Assembly (NCBI RefSeq): GCF_003590875.1
Contig: NZ_QYUN01000002.1
Location: forward strand, 3,782,001-3,846,000
Direction of reading: 5' to 3'
Length of the DNA stretch: 64,000 bases
From: Noviherbaspirillum cavernae
GTDB lineage: Bacteria > Pseudomonadota > Gammaproteobacteria > Burkholderiales > Burkholderiaceae_D
This document shows positions 1 through 9,967 of the stretch, one piece after another. The position numbers and the translations under genes were made by a program. Below the pieces are notes generated by a model. It was given only the letters and a program-made list of their open reading frames with translations. It did no database searches and was not told the origin of the DNA. Within the stretch, counting starts at the first letter, position 1. The number at the start of each line of letters is the position of its first letter.

Positions 1-595
1 CGATGGCGACATAGATACACACCATGTCCTGGCCTTTTTGATTGATGATCGTGTCAACCGCCACGGCAGACTTGCCCGTTTGACGGTCGCCGATGATCAA
101 TTCACGCTGACCGCGGCCGATCGGCACCATCGAGTCAATCGCCTTCAGGCCGGTTTGCATCGGCTGCGACACGGATTGACGCGCGATAACGCCCGGTGCA
201 ATTTTTTCAATCGGGGACGTCAGCTTGGTGTTGACCGGGCCCTTGCCATCGATCGGCTGCCCCAGTGCATTGACCACACGGCCTTTCAGTTCGGGGCCGA
301 TCGGCACTTCCAGAACGCGGCCGGTCGTCTTGACGGTATCTCCTTCGGAAATATGCTCATATTCACCGAGAATAACGGCGCCGACGGAGTCGCGCTCGAG
401 GTTCAGCGCGAGGCCGAAGGTGTTGCCCGGAAATTCCAGCATTTCGCCTTGCATCGCGTCGGAAAGACCGTGAATGCGAACGATGCCGTCGGTCACGGAA
501 ATGACCGTGCCTTGATTGCGAATCTCAGCGGTATCGTCAAGGCCCTGGATCCGGCTCTTGATCAGTTCGCTGATTTCAGACGGGTTGAGTTGCAT
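1..595 (-). CDS. atpA: ATP synthase F1 alpha subunit, 3' end outside window
   Basis: This is the N-terminal 198 residues of the F1 alpha subunit, which forms the alpha3-beta3 catalytic head of the ATP synthase on the cytoplasmic face of the membrane. The start is the ATG at 595-593, preceded by AGGAG at 605-601, and the protein opens [16 protein letters not shown], the usual alpha N terminus. The nucleotide-binding P-loop GDRQTGKSA lies just before the window edge. The remaining ~315 residues are beyond position 1. It follows atpH by 51 bp in the operon order atpI-B-E-F-H-A. The assignment is firm; only the completeness is unknown. Confidence 0.97.
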   Translation of the reverse strand, partial: MQLNPSEISELIKSRIQGLDDTAEIRNQGTVISVTDGIVRIHGLSDAMQGEMLEFPGNTFGLALNLERDSVGAVILGEYEHISEGDTVKTTGRVLEVPIGPELKGRVVNALGQPIDGKGPVNTKLTSPIEKIAPGVIARQSVSQPMQTGLKAIDSMVPIGRGQRELIIGDRQTGKSAVAVDTIINQKGQDMVCIYVAI

Positions 596-646
596 ACTAA
601 CTCCTAAAATTTGTTTCTCTGCTTACGCTAGGGGCTCGGACCTTGA

Positions 647-1180
647 TTACGATGTCAGCGCAATCTGCATTTGTTGCAGTCTGCCGCGCACCGAGGCATC
701 GAGCACTTCGTCACCAACCAACACACGCACACCGCCGATCAGCGAAGGGTCGACCGTCACCGAGGGGTTGATCTTGCGACCGAATTTCCGTTCCAGCGTT
801 GCCACCAGGTCTTTCACTTGTGCGTCGGACATCTCGAAAGCGCTCGTGATTTCCGCATCCGCTGCGCCTTCCTGCGCATTCTTCAACGCATGGAATTGCT
901 CGGCGATTTCCGGCAACAAGGTCAGGCGGTTGTTTTCGACCAGCATCGCGACGAAGTTTTTCGCTTCGGCACCGACATTGGACTTCAACAGCGACAGAAA
1001 CGTTTCGGCAACCAGTTGATCCGACAGCTTCGGATTGCTGGCGAACTCCTTGACCTCGGCGAGGCCTGCGACCTGTGCCATTTCCGACACGAGGCCGGAC
1101 CATGCTGCGAGGTCGCCGGACTTGGCCACGCGGAACAGGGCTTCTGCGTAAGGACGAGCGATCGTTGCGAGTTCAGCCAT
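647..1180 (-). CDS. atpH: ATP synthase F1 delta subunit
   Basis: The 177-residue protein matches the delta (OSCP-type) subunit, which joins the F1 head to the peripheral stalk. It opens [19 protein letters not shown], the family's usual N-terminal signature, and its C-terminal part contains [18 protein letters not shown] and [17 protein letters not shown], also typical. Length is normal for bacteria. The start codon lies 2 bp after the atpF stop, so the two are probably translationally coupled, and atpA follows 51 bp later. Confidence 0.97.
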   Translation of the reverse strand: MAELATIARPYAEALFRVAKSGDLAAWSGLVSEMAQVAGLAEVKEFASNPKLSDQLVAETFLSLLKSNVGAEAKNFVAMLVENNRLTLLPEIAEQFHALKNAQEGAADAEITSAFEMSDAQVKDLVATLERKFGRKINPSVTVDPSLIGGVRVLVGDEVLDASVRGRLQQMQIALTS

Positions 1181-1182
1181 GA

Positions 1183-1653
1183 TTACAGCTCAGTCTTCAG
1201 TTGGTTCAGCAGATCGGCGTGCGCCGCTGCGTTCACCTCACGCTTCAGAATCTGCTCGGCACCCTTGACCGCGATCGTGGCGACCTGGTTGCGCAGTTCT
1301 TCGCGTGCACGAGTCACCTGCTGTTCCGCGTCCGCCTGGGCGGCGGCGATGATGCGAGCCGCTTCTTCAGCAGCGGTTTTCTTGGCATCGTCGATAATCG
1401 ATTGCGCGCGCTTTTCGGCATCGATAATGCGCTTTTGGCCTTCGTCACGAGCCGAAGCCAGTTCAGCCTGCGCGCGCTTTTCGGCGGCAGCCATCTCGGC
1501 TTTGCCCCGGTCGGCGGCAGCCAGACCGTTCGCGATCTTCTCGGCGCGCTCATCGAGCGCTTTCATCAGCGGCGGCCACACGAATTTCATCGTGAACAAC
1601 GCGAGGATGAAGAAGACCACGAACTGTGCAAACAAGGTTGCGTTTAAGTTCAC
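1183..1653 (-). CDS. atpF: ATP synthase Fo b subunit
   Basis: This is the 156-residue b subunit, the peripheral stalk anchored by one N-terminal helix. I chose the GTG start at 1653-1651 because it follows AAGGAA and gives the canonical opening [19 protein letters not shown]; the longer open frame upstream has no family similarity. Residues ~5-25 form the membrane segment, followed by a long alanine- and charge-rich helix ([20 protein letters not shown]) that dimerises. It lies between atpE and atpH in the operon. Confidence 0.96.
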   Translation of the reverse strand: MNLNATLFAQFVVFFILALFTMKFVWPPLMKALDERAEKIANGLAAADRGKAEMAAAEKRAQAELASARDEGQKRIIDAEKRAQSIIDDAKKTAAEEAARIIAAAQADAEQQVTRAREELRNQVATIAVKGAEQILKREVNAAAHADLLNQLKTEL

Positions 1654-1726
1654 GGTGATTTCCTTCTCAGAATAACGAGTGCCGAACGCGAAGGTCCGGC
1701 AGTTGAGAATCGGCCAGGAAGCCGAA

Positions 1727-1993
<267 letters not shown>

Positions 1994-2052
1994 TTAAAGA
2001 CAAATTTAAAAACTAAAAAACAAAACTGCTACAGCTACTATCTTTCGATTCT

Positions 2053-2880
2053 TTAATGGCCTTCATGCGCCTGGCCGATGTACACCAGCGTCAGCATCAT
2101 GAAAATGAACGCCTGCAGGAACACGATCAGGATGTGGAAGATCGCCCACATCGAACCGGCAACCACTTGCCCGAGGAAGCCGAAGGCGGTGGCTGTCGAA
2201 CCCAGCAACGCGATCAGCAGGAACAGCAACTCACCTGCGTACATGTTGCCGAACAACCGCATGCCGAGCGACACGGTTTTCGCCGCATATTCGATGATGT
2301 TCAACAGCAGATTGAACGGCGCGAGCCAGATGCCGAACGGCGCGGCAAACAGTTCATGGATCCAACCGCCGACGCCCTTGATTTTCAGGCTGTAATAAAT
2401 CATCAGCGCCAGCACACCGAGCGCCATGCCGAGCGTGCCATTGAGGTCGGCGGTCGGCACCACGCGGTGATGGATATCGATGCCGATCATGCTGAAAATA
2501 CTGGCAAACAAGTCGACCGGCAGGAAGTCGAGCGAGTTCATCAGGGCCACCCAGACGAACACGGTCAGGGCGAGCGGTGCGATGAAACGGCGGTCGCCGT
2601 GCACAATGGCCTTCGACTGGTCTTCCACCATTTCGACAACCATTTCGACCAAGGCCTGGAAACGGCTCGGCACGCCGGACGTGGCACGGCGCGCGGCCAG
2701 CCACATCAGCAGGCAGCCGAGCACGCCGGCAAACACGGACCAGAAAATGGTATCGACGTTGAGGATCGAAAAATCGACGATCTTGTCTTGATGCCTGGTG
2801 GAGAGATGTCCGAGATGGTGGACGATGTATTCAGACGCGGTTGGCGCGTGTGCTGCCGCTTCAGTCGTTGCAGATGACAT
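2053..2880 (-). CDS. atpB: ATP synthase Fo a subunit
   Basis: The 275-residue, multi-spanning a subunit supplies the two proton half-channels facing the c ring. The essential arginine is visible in [19 protein letters not shown] near residue 200, and the C-terminal helix [18 protein letters not shown] is typical. The N terminus is long ([18 protein letters not shown]), as in other betaproteobacteria. It begins one base after the atpI stop. Confidence 0.97.
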   Translation of the reverse strand: MSSATTEAAAHAPTASEYIVHHLGHLSTRHQDKIVDFSILNVDTIFWSVFAGVLGCLLMWLAARRATSGVPSRFQALVEMVVEMVEDQSKAIVHGDRRFIAPLALTVFVWVALMNSLDFLPVDLFASIFSMIGIDIHHRVVPTADLNGTLGMALGVLALMIYYSLKIKGVGGWIHELFAAPFGIWLAPFNLLLNIIEYAAKTVSLGMRLFGNMYAGELLFLLIALLGSTATAFGFLGQVVAGSMWAIFHILIVFLQAFIFMMLTLVYIGQAHEGH

Positions 2881-2881
2881 G

Positions 2882-3220
2882 TCAGTGCCTAAATAATAAG
2901 ATGATGTAACTTTTCAGCGCCACGATGAAGGCGGCGATCAGCGCCAGCCAGTTCAAATCGCGATACAGCCAAGCGACCGCGAACAACAGCGCGACCGTCA
3001 ATGCAATCTTGATAAATTCGCCGATGAAAAACGTCATCGGGTTGGCGGTGCCGGGCTTTTGCGTGCTGACAAACAAGCGCAATGCTAACAAGCCGTTTGG
3101 CACCACACAGCACAATCCACCGAGAAGCGCCGATACCAGCGCATGCACCCCACCCAATAGACCAGCGATACCGCTAACGATGACCGTTGTAACAAGTTGC
3201 AGCAGGACTAGGCGAAGCAT
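2882..3220 (-). CDS. atpI: ATP synthase assembly protein AtpI
   Basis: A 112-residue protein with four predicted membrane segments, at the promoter-proximal end of the atp operon. AtpI proteins help assemble the c ring but are not part of the finished enzyme. Sequence conservation in this family is low, so the call rests mainly on position, length and topology ([21 protein letters not shown], then a second hairpin ending [14 protein letters not shown]). Confidence 0.88.
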   Translation of the reverse strand: MLRLVLLQLVTTVIVSGIAGLLGGVHALVSALLGGLCCVVPNGLLALRLFVSTQKPGTANPMTFFIGEFIKIALTVALLFAVAWLYRDLNWLALIAAFIVALKSYIILLFRH

Positions 3221-3311
3221 AACTGTCCAAGATCGTGCAACCCGTGGGCCTTTGTGGCGCCCGGTACGGGCCGTGGTGAATTCTTTGTGGTACGTTCTGT
3301 GAAGCCACGGG

Positions 3312-3341
3312 ATTATAAGGGTTTTCCACAGATTGGGTCAA
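3312..3341 (-). promoter_or_regulatory. Sigma-70-type promoter of the atp operon
   Basis: Read on the minus strand, TTGACC (3341-3336) and TATAAT (3317-3312) are separated by 18 bp, a near-consensus sigma-70 promoter about 92 bp before atpI. The spacer contains TGTGGAAAA, the complement of the DnaA-box variant TTTTCCACA (3322-3330). Confidence 0.7.
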
Positions 3342-3387
3342 TTATTTGCCCTGGCGCATTACACAGGCGGACAATCACAGGCGCAGG

Positions 3388-3936
3388 TCAGCCGCCTGCC
3401 AACGCCGCCAGCCAGCCGTGTCCCTGCGGCCAGTTGGCGAGACCGCTGTCGGCATTGATGTGGCCGCGCGGCCCGATGTCGTGGAATTGCGCGCGCCACT
3501 GGACCGCCCACGACTGCGCGCGCGGCAAGGCGCACCACGGATCGTTCGAGGAGGCGGCGACGATGGCGGGAAACGGTAATGGATTGCGCGGCATGGGCGC
3601 GAATCCGGTAGCGAAAGAGGGGAAGTTGTCGCGCTCCACATCCGGCGGCGCTGCCAGCAGTGCGCCCTTCACCTTTGCGGCATGCGGCGTGCCGCCTCGC
3701 TCCGCGGCCCACCATGCGGTCAAGGCGCAGCCGAGGCTGTGCGCTGCGAGCAGCACACCCGCCTCCGCTTCCTGAATGGCGGCGTCGAGCGTCGCGACCC
3801 ACTCGCTGCGGTCGGGACTGTCCCAATTGCGCTGCTGCACGCGACGCGCGTTCGGCAGTTGCCGCTCCCACAGCGTCTGCCAATGGCCTTCGCCGGAATT
3901 GAACAGGCCGGGAAGAATCAGGATCGCGGTCGTCAT
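3388..3936 (-). CDS. RBBP9/YdeN-type alpha/beta hydrolase
   Basis: A 182-residue small serine hydrolase. The N terminus MTTAILILPGLFNSGEGHW is typical of the RBBP9/YdeN group. The nucleophile serine sits in LLAAHSLGCAL around residue 66, and the C-terminal GPRGHINADSGLANWPQG supplies the catalytic histidine. An Asp in SSNDPWC probably completes the triad. Substrate is unknown. It starts 34 bp after parB and probably forms the tail of that operon, which does not by itself indicate a role in segregation. Confidence 0.85.
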   Translation of the reverse strand: MTTAILILPGLFNSGEGHWQTLWERQLPNARRVQQRNWDSPDRSEWVATLDAAIQEAEAGVLLAAHSLGCALTAWWAAERGGTPHAAKVKGALLAAPPDVERDNFPSFATGFAPMPRNPLPFPAIVAASSNDPWCALPRAQSWAVQWRAQFHDIGPRGHINADSGLANWPQGHGWLAALAGG

Positions 3937-3970
3937 GCTGCGGGCGCTGTTATCGGGCTCGCGCGGGACA

Positions 3971-4858
3971 TCAGGCGCGCAGCTTCGCGATCACCGCATC
4001 GAGCAGGTCGAGGTTGGCGAAGTCGATGATGAGCTGCCCCTTGTTCTTCGCGCCGAGCTTGATGGCGACCTGGGTCGCGAGAAGGTCGGACAGCTCCTCC
4101 TCCAGCCGCGCGATGTCGCGCGATTTTTCCCGGCCCGCACGCGGTTTGCCGGCGGCGGCCTGTTCGGTGGTTGTGCGCGCCACCAGTTTTTCCGCTTCAC
4201 GCACCGACATGCGCCTGGCGACGATCTGGTTGGCGAGCGTGATTTGCGTCGCGCCGTCGGTTGCCAGCAAGGCGCGTGCGTGGCCCATGTCGATGTCGCC
4301 GGCCATCAGCATGGTCTGCACCGGCTTGGCGAGATTGAGCAACCGCAGCAGGTTGGAGACCGCGCTGCGCGAACGGCCGACCGCGCCGGCGGCTTGTTCG
4401 TGCGTGAAATCGAAATCGCTGATCAGGCGGTGGATGCCTTGCGCCTCTTCCAGCGGATTGAGATCTTCGCGCTGCATGTTTTCGATCAGCGCCATCGCGG
4501 CGGCGGCCTGGTCGTCGACGTCCTTGACCAATACGGGCACTTCGGTGAGGCCGGCGATCTGCGCGGCGCGATAGCGGCGTTCGCCGGCGATGATCTCGTA
4601 CCTGTCGCTGCCGTTGAGCGCGAGCGGACGCACGAGGATCGGCTGCATCAGGCCCTGCGCCTTGATCGAGGCGGCCAGTTCGTTGAGCGCGCCTTCGTCC
4701 ATGCGGGTGCGCGGCTGGTATTTGCCGGCCTGCATCTGCGATACGTGCAATGCAGATGGCGAGCCGGGCACGCTCGGCACCGCTTCGGCGATGTCGGTCG
4801 AGCCGCCGAGCAGCGCATCGAGTCCGCGTCCGAGTCCCTTGGATTTCTTGATAGCCAT
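3971..4858 (-). CDS. parB: Chromosome partitioning protein ParB
   Basis: A 295-residue ParB/Spo0J protein, the CTP-dependent clamp that loads at parS and spreads to organise origin-proximal DNA. It opens MAIKKSKGLGRGLDALLGG, the standard N terminus. The CTP-binding region includes ENMQREDLNPLEEAQG, with GERRYRAAQIAGL just before it. The helix-turn-helix follows (THEQAAGAVGRSRSAVSNLLR), and a C-terminal dimerisation region ends the protein. The start 5 bp after parA's stop is preferred over the long upstream frame, which is a shadow of parA. Two perfect parS targets lie 4-5 kb away at 8982 and 9718. Confidence 0.97.
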   Translation of the reverse strand: MAIKKSKGLGRGLDALLGGSTDIAEAVPSVPGSPSALHVSQMQAGKYQPRTRMDEGALNELAASIKAQGLMQPILVRPLALNGSDRYEIIAGERRYRAAQIAGLTEVPVLVKDVDDQAAAAMALIENMQREDLNPLEEAQGIHRLISDFDFTHEQAAGAVGRSRSAVSNLLRLLNLAKPVQTMLMAGDIDMGHARALLATDGATQITLANQIVARRMSVREAEKLVARTTTEQAAAGKPRAGREKSRDIARLEEELSDLLATQVAIKLGAKNKGQLIIDFANLDLLDAVIAKLRA

Positions 4859-4863
4859 GATGT

Positions 4864-5634
4864 TTACATTGATTGGATTCGTTGAACCATCTCCGCGCCG
4901 AACGCGATGTAGGCTTGCGCGCCCTTGGAAGATGGATCGAAGGTGACGCCCGGCATACCGTAGGACGGCGCTTCGGCCAGCCGCACGTTGCGCGGGATGA
5001 TGGTCTTGAAAACCTTGTCGCCAAAGTGCTGTTCGAGCTGCGCGGAAACCTGCTGCGAGAGCGTCATGCGCGGATCGAACATGACGCGCAACAGGCCGAT
5101 GATCTTGAGGTCGGTGTTGAGCTTGGCATGCACCTTCTTGATCGTGTTGACGAGGTCCGACAGGCCTTCGAGCGCATAGTATTCGCACTGCATCGGAATG
5201 ATCACGCCATGCGCGGCGCACAGGCCGTTGAGCGTCAGCATCGAGAGCGCGGGCGGACAATCGATCAGCACGAAGTCGTATTCCGCATCGACTGCATGGA
5301 GCGCGTCCTTCAGACGCTTTTCGCGGTTCTCGAGTTCCACCATTTCGACTTCCGCACCGGCCAGTTCGCGATTCGCCGGCAGCATGTCGAAGCGGCCGGA
5401 CTCAGAGCGGCGGCGCGCGGCGCTCACATCGGACATGCCAAGCAGCACTTCGTAGACCGACGCTTGCAGCTCGGCCTTGTTGATGCCGGCGCCCATTGTT
5501 GCATTGCCCTGCGGATCCAGATCGACCAGCAGTACGCGCTGATCGAGTTGCGCCAGTCCGGCGGCAAGATTGACGGCAGTGGTTGTTTTGCCGACGCCGC
5601 CTTTCTGGTTGGCGACGCAGAAGATTTTGGCCAT
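4864..5634 (-). CDS. parA: Chromosome partitioning ATPase ParA (Soj)
   Basis: A 256-residue ParA/MinD-family ATPase with no N-terminal DNA-binding extension, so it is the short chromosomal (Soj) type. The deviant Walker A is KGGVGKTTTAVNLA at residues ~11-24, and LLVDLDPQGNAT is the A' motif. DFVLIDCPPALSML is Walker B. It works with ParB to move origins apart. It is followed by parB after 5 bp and preceded by lysE, in the operon mnmG-rsmG-lysE-parA-parB. Confidence 0.97.
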   Translation of the reverse strand: MAKIFCVANQKGGVGKTTTAVNLAAGLAQLDQRVLLVDLDPQGNATMGAGINKAELQASVYEVLLGMSDVSAARRRSESGRFDMLPANRELAGAEVEMVELENREKRLKDALHAVDAEYDFVLIDCPPALSMLTLNGLCAAHGVIIPMQCEYYALEGLSDLVNTIKKVHAKLNTDLKIIGLLRVMFDPRMTLSQQVSAQLEQHFGDKVFKTIIPRNVRLAEAPSYGMPGVTFDPSSKGAQAYIAFGAEMVQRIQSM

Positions 5635-5642
5635 GAATTTTT

Positions 5643-6275
5643 CTAGTTGGTGGTGAGTTTGATGCCGAAGCCGATCAGGAACACGCCCGCCGCCTTCGAT
5701 GCGAAGGAAGCGATGCGGCGATTGCGCGCGAGGCGCTTGGCAGCGCCGTTGCCGACCAATACCAGCAGACTGCCGTAGAACAGCGTGCATGTCGCAATGA
5801 CCGCGCCCATCGAGAGGAAGGTTGCGACCCCGCGATGCATGGCGGGGTCGATGAAGAGCGGGAAGAAGGCCATGTAAAACACGATGGCTTTCGGATTGAT
5901 CATCGTGACCAGCAGACCGCGCCGGAAATCGGCGGCGCTCGAGAAGGGCACGACGGCGCCGCCCTCTTCCGCCTTTGCAGTCAGCAGCCTGAAGCCGAGC
6001 CAGGCGAGATAGGCTGCGCCGAGATACTGCATTCCCTTGAACAACAGCGGGTTGGCCTGCAGCAAGGCCGCAACACCTATCGCCGCGAGGAACATCAGTA
6101 CCGCATCGCCGACCATCAGACCGGCCAGCGATGCGAAGCCGCCGCGCAAGCCGCGCTGGCCGGCGCAAGTCAGCACGCAAAAGGTGCCGGGGCCGGGCAG
6201 CATGAGGAACACCATGGTGGCGGCGACCAGTTGCCAGATATCGGTGATGCCGAGTGTGTGAAACAAGGTCGTCAT
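5643..6275 (-). CDS. LysE/RhtB-family amino-acid exporter
   Basis: A 210-residue inner-membrane protein with about six hydrophobic segments. The family hallmark appears near the N terminus as MLPGPGTFCVLTCAGQRGLR, and the second half includes NPKAIVFYMAFFPLF, the NPK motif of LysE/RhtB exporters. The substrate cannot be read from sequence. It is inserted between rsmG (3-bp gap) and parA (8-bp gap), so it is probably co-transcribed with them. Confidence 0.9.
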   Translation of the reverse strand: MTTLFHTLGITDIWQLVAATMVFLMLPGPGTFCVLTCAGQRGLRGGFASLAGLMVGDAVLMFLAAIGVAALLQANPLLFKGMQYLGAAYLAWLGFRLLTAKAEEGGAVVPFSSAADFRRGLLVTMINPKAIVFYMAFFPLFIDPAMHRGVATFLSMGAVIATCTLFYGSLLVLVGNGAAKRLARNRRIASFASKAAGVFLIGFGIKLTTN

Positions 6276-6278
6276 GTG

Positions 6279-6929
6279 TCACTGCTCCTGCTTGTCGATG
6301 AAGATCAGATGCCGTTCCGCATTCAGCCCCGGCACGGTCAGCGGACGGACCTCGCTCGCGCGCCAGCCAGCCGGCAGCCGCGCGATTTCGTCGTGCGGCG
6401 CAACGCCCTTCATCGCGATGAAGCGGCCACCCTCCTGCAACAAGTGGCCGGACCAGTTCACGAAATCGGCCAGCTCGGCGAAGGCGCGCGAGGTGATGAC
6501 GTCGAATTTCTGCGCGACCTGCAATTGTTCCACACGCGCGGTGTGCACGGTGACATTCGCAAGGCCCAGTTCGGCCTTGGCCTGGGTCAGAAAGGCGGTC
6601 TTCTTGTGCACGGTGTCGATCAGCGACACCCGCATGTCGGGACGCGCGATCGCCAGCACCATGCCGGGCAGACCGCCGCCGGCACCGACGTCGAGCACGT
6701 TGCGGGCAGCGGCGAAGGCCGGCACCACGGCCAGCGAATCCAGCAGATGCTGGGTCACCATCTGCGCCGGATCGCGCACCGCGGTCAGGTTGTAGACCGC
6801 ATTCCATTTCGCCAGCAGCGCAAGGTAATCCATCAGCTGCGCCAGCTGCGCGTCGCTCAAGTCCAGCTGCAGCACGCGCGCGCCATCGGCGAGCGCAGGC
6901 AGCAAGGCGGCACGGTCAAATGCTTTCAT
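6279..6929 (-). CDS. rsmG: 16S rRNA (guanine-527-N7) methyltransferase RsmG
   Basis: A 216-residue SAM-dependent methyltransferase (GidB) that modifies G527 of 16S rRNA. The SAM site is [20 protein letters not shown] around residue 75, preceded by [20 protein letters not shown], which is diagnostic for RsmG. I chose the ATG at 6929 because it gives the usual N terminus and leaves a 13-bp gap to mnmG, with GAGGA upstream. The longer frame would overlap mnmG by 26 bp. Confidence 0.95.
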   Translation of the reverse strand: MKAFDRAALLPALADGARVLQLDLSDAQLAQLMDYLALLAKWNAVYNLTAVRDPAQMVTQHLLDSLAVVPAFAAARNVLDVGAGGGLPGMVLAIARPDMRVSLIDTVHKKTAFLTQAKAELGLANVTVHTARVEQLQVAQKFDVITSRAFAELADFVNWSGHLLQEGGRFIAMKGVAPHDEIARLPAGWRASEVRPLTVPGLNAERHLIFIDKQEQ

Positions 6930-6942
6930 CGGCGGGCGATCC

Positions 6943-8868
6943 TCAGGCAGCCGCAGGAGCAGCGGCAAATTCCTTGAATCCGCCTTTTTTCAGATGCACC
7001 AGCAGCAGCGAAATCGCCGCCGGCGTGACGCCGGAGATGCGTGATGCCTGGCCGAGCGTTTCGGGGCGATGTTTGTTCAGCTTCTGGCGCACCTCGACCG
7101 ACAGGCCGCGCACTTCCATGTAATCGAGATTGGTCGGCAGCTTGAGGCTCTCGTAGTGATCGTGCCGCTCGACCTCCTTCGCCTGGCGGTCGATGTAGCC
7201 GGCGTACTTCACCTGAATTTCGACCTGCTCCCTGACCGCGCCGTCCTGCACGCCCGGGCCGCCCAGCTCCTGGCCGTCGACGCCCTTGAGCGTCATCAGG
7301 CTGTCGTAGCTCACGTTCGGGCGGCGCAGCAGATCGGTGAGTGCGTACTCTCGCTCAATCCCTTTGCCCAGAACGCGCTCCGCCTCTGCCTCGGATACCA
7401 GACGCGGATTGACCCAAGTCGACTTGAGGCGCTCCAGCTCGCGCGCGACGGCTTCGCGTTTTTTCTCGAACACTTCCCATTGCGCGTCGCCCACGCAGCC
7501 GAGTTCGCGCCCGATTTCCGTCAGGCGCAGATCGGCATTGTCTTCACGCAGGCTGAGGCGGTATTCTGCGCGGCTGGTGAACATGCGGTACGGTTCCTGC
7601 ACGCCCTTGGTGATCAGGTCGTCGACCAGCACGCCGAGATAGGCTTCATCGCGGCGTGGCGTCCACGCTTCACGACCCTGTGTCAGCAATGCGGCATTCA
7701 AGCCGGCCAGCATGCCTTGCGCAGCAGCTTCCTCGTAACCGGTGGTGCCGTTGATCTGGCCGGCGAAGAACAGACCCTGGATGGCCCTCGTCTCGAGCGA
7801 TGCCTTCAGGCCGCGCGGATCGAAGTAGTCGTACTCGATCGCGTAGCCGGGCCGCAGGATGTGCGCGTTCTCGAGGCCGCGCATGGAATGCACCAGTTCC
7901 AGCTGCACGTCGAAAGGCAGGCTGGTCGAGATGCCGTTCGGATAGAACTCGTTGGTGGTCAGGCCTTCCGGCTCGAGGAAGATCTGGTGCGCCGACTTGT
8001 CGGCGAAGCGATGAATCTTGTCCTCGATCGACGGGCAGTAACGCGGCCCGACGCCCTCGATCACGCCGGTATACATCGGGCTGCGGTCGAGGCCGTTGCG
8101 GATGATATCGTGCGTGCGCTCGTTGGTATGCGTGATCCAGCACGGCAGTTGGCGCGGATGCAGCGCGACGGAACCCATGACCGAGAAGACCGGAACCGGG
8201 TCGAGATCGCCCGGCTGCTCCTCCATGACCGAGAAGTCGATGCTGCGACCGTCGATACGCGGCGGCGTGCCGGTCTTCAGCCTGCCCTGCGGCAACTTCA
8301 ACTCCTTCAAGCGTGCGGACAACGAGATCGCAGGCGGATCACCGGCACGGCCGGCGGAGTAGTTACTCAAGCCGACATGAATCTTCCCATCGAGAAATGT
8401 TCCTGCCGTCAATACCACCGCCCTGCTCCGGAATCGGATGCCGACTTGCGTGACAGCACCAACGACGCGATCACCTTCGACCATCAGATCATCCACCGCC
8501 TGCTGGAACAACCACAGATTGGGCTGATTCTCAAGACGATCACGGATCGCTTGCTTGTAGAGAATACGATCGGCCTGAGCGCGCGTGGCGCGGACCGCCG
8601 GACCCTTGGATGAATTCAGGATACGGAACTGGATGCCGGCCTCATCGGTGGCGATTGCCATCGCACCGCCCATGGCATCGACTTCCTTGACCAGATGACC
8701 TTTGCCGATGCCGCCAATCGACGGATTGCACGACATCTGCCCGAGGGTCTCGATATTATGGGTGAGCAAGAGCGTCTTCTGCCCCATGCGGGCGGAAGCG
8801 AGCGCGGCTTCGGTGCCGGCATGACCACCACCGACGATGATGACATCGAATTCAACAGGAAAAAGCAT
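6943..8868 (-). CDS. mnmG: tRNA uridine-5-carboxymethylaminomethyl modification protein MnmG
   Basis: A 641-residue FAD protein (GidA) that, with MnmE, modifies the wobble uridine of several tRNAs. The Rossmann motif [20 protein letters not shown] is at residues ~7-26, [20 protein letters not shown] follows, and [16 protein letters not shown] is present further on. The C-terminal domain ends [20 protein letters not shown], typical for binding MnmE. The start MLFPVEF is used because the preceding 13 codons have no family match. It heads the mnmG-rsmG-lysE-parA-parB operon. Confidence 0.97.
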   Translation of the reverse strand: MLFPVEFDVIIVGGGHAGTEAALASARMGQKTLLLTHNIETLGQMSCNPSIGGIGKGHLVKEVDAMGGAMAIATDEAGIQFRILNSSKGPAVRATRAQADRILYKQAIRDRLENQPNLWLFQQAVDDLMVEGDRVVGAVTQVGIRFRSRAVVLTAGTFLDGKIHVGLSNYSAGRAGDPPAISLSARLKELKLPQGRLKTGTPPRIDGRSIDFSVMEEQPGDLDPVPVFSVMGSVALHPRQLPCWITHTNERTHDIIRNGLDRSPMYTGVIEGVGPRYCPSIEDKIHRFADKSAHQIFLEPEGLTTNEFYPNGISTSLPFDVQLELVHSMRGLENAHILRPGYAIEYDYFDPRGLKASLETRAIQGLFFAGQINGTTGYEEAAAQGMLAGLNAALLTQGREAWTPRRDEAYLGVLVDDLITKGVQEPYRMFTSRAEYRLSLREDNADLRLTEIGRELGCVGDAQWEVFEKKREAVARELERLKSTWVNPRLVSEAEAERVLGKGIEREYALTDLLRRPNVSYDSLMTLKGVDGQELGGPGVQDGAVREQVEIQVKYAGYIDRQAKEVERHDHYESLKLPTNLDYMEVRGLSVEVRQKLNKHRPETLGQASRISGVTPAAISLLLVHLKKGGFKEFAAAPAAA

Positions 8869-8927
8869 ATTTCGCCTCGAAGAGACGTGAAAATTGGAGA
8901 GCGGCACAACGACGCGCCGGAGGCGAA

Positions 8928-8933
8928 ATTATA
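8928..8933 (-). promoter_or_regulatory. Probable -10 element of the mnmG operon
   Basis: TATAAT on the minus strand, about 60 bp before the mnmG ATG and between that gene and the first parS site. No convincing -35 hexamer is seen 16-18 bp upstream, so this is tentative. Confidence 0.4.
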
Positions 8934-8981
8934 AGGTGTTTTTCGTTCTTGCCGCGCCCATTACCTCAAAGCGAGCGGATT

Positions 8982-8997
8982 TGTTTCACGTGAAACA
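8982..8997. promoter_or_regulatory. parS: parS site 1
   Basis: TGTTTCACGTGAAACA, a perfect match to the 16-bp palindromic ParB-binding consensus. It lies 2 bp beyond the stop codon of the gene at 9000-9701 and 113 bp upstream of mnmG. Confidence 0.95.
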
Positions 8998-8999
8998 GA

Positions 9000-9701
9000 T
9001 CAACTGATCATTTTCGCGAACAAGGGACTCCCGATCAGACAGAGGCCGATGGCAATCGCCCAATAACCCCAATGCAATTGCCGTATCAGAGCAAGTGAGT
9101 TGGTCAGGCTCAATCTTTCGCGGATCGGCATCGAATATGCGCCATGCAGCGCGGACTCCCAATCCATTGCGCCCGACATTCCATCACCGCAAGTCGTATT
9201 ACCCCGCACGGCTTCACTACCTTGCCCCGCCTCAAGAGCGGGACTTGCCGCAATTGCCGACACCAACAACGGCGCAACCCCGCCGAAACCGGGCGACTCC
9301 TGCGGCAATGCGACATGCACGCCCCTTGGCATCGGCTGCGCCACCCCATCAGAAAAGTGACCGAAATCCTCCTCCGGATCATAGCTGATGATCGTAACCG
9401 GATCGAGCGGATCCTGCTGCAGGAATCTGTCGACCACCTGCTCATCCAATTGTTCGAGGATCAGGCTATCCAGCGGCAGCAACACCTCAAAGACCAGCCC
9501 CTTCTTCAGCAACAGCGATAACGCACGATCGATTCGCCCTTGCGCAAGACCTGACAGTTTGGCGCACAACCCGCGATAGGGAGTACTGCCGTCGACCGTG
9601 ATCAAGATGCGTCTTTCGCTTTGGGTCAGTCCGTGTGCCTTGTGATAAATCTCATCGCGCCCGATCGGGGTTCGCTGGTAAATGGCTTCCATTTCAAACA
9701 T
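9000..9701 (-). CDS. Hypothetical tail-anchored protein between two parS sites
   Basis: A 233-residue protein I cannot assign. Residues ~20-75 are helical and resemble a winged-helix or DNA-binding fold (LTQSERRILITVDGSTPYRG, then a short basic helix pattern). The middle is acidic and then low-complexity. Residues ~212-228 (YWAIAIGLCLIGSPLFA) form a single C-terminal membrane anchor. I chose the ATG at 9701 because it follows AGGGGGAG; the upstream in-frame ATG would translate parS itself (MFHVKH). The gene is bracketed by perfect parS sites 2 bp after its stop and 16 bp before its start, so bound ParB would cover its promoter region. Confidence 0.75.
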   Translation of the reverse strand: MFEMEAIYQRTPIGRDEIYHKAHGLTQSERRILITVDGSTPYRGLCAKLSGLAQGRIDRALSLLLKKGLVFEVLLPLDSLILEQLDEQVVDRFLQQDPLDPVTIISYDPEEDFGHFSDGVAQPMPRGVHVALPQESPGFGGVAPLLVSAIAASPALEAGQGSEAVRGNTTCGDGMSGAMDWESALHGAYSMPIRERLSLTNSLALIRQLHWGYWAIAIGLCLIGSPLFAKMIS

Positions 9702-9717
9702 GCTCTCCCCCTTGCGA

Positions 9718-9733
9718 TGTTTCACGTGAAACA
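9718..9733. promoter_or_regulatory. parS: parS site 2
   Basis: A second perfect TGTTTCACGTGAAACA, 736 bp from site 1 and 16 bp upstream of the chosen start of the gene at 9000-9701. Confidence 0.95.
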
Positions 9734-9967
9734 CAACATTTCAGTGACTATGCCGGATGAGCCGCCACTCGCCTCGGCCAAGCGCTGAATCAGCTCGAAG
9801 TTGCTTCTTGGCTATATTCGTATTTTCATGACAAATCATCGCCAAGGGAAAAATCAATTGTTACGTGGCAACAATCGCTTGCATGAAAATGCCCGCGCAG
9901 CACTTGCAAGACAGGCGCAAGGCCTCATGTCTGCTTGCTACAATAGGCAAAAATTAAAGGAGATAAC

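Noticed and set aside
9702..9734. Upstream ATG giving an MFHVKH start for the gene at 9000-9701.
   Set aside because: Those codons are the parS palindrome itself, a well-known annotation artefact. The ATG at 9701 has a much better ribosome-binding site.
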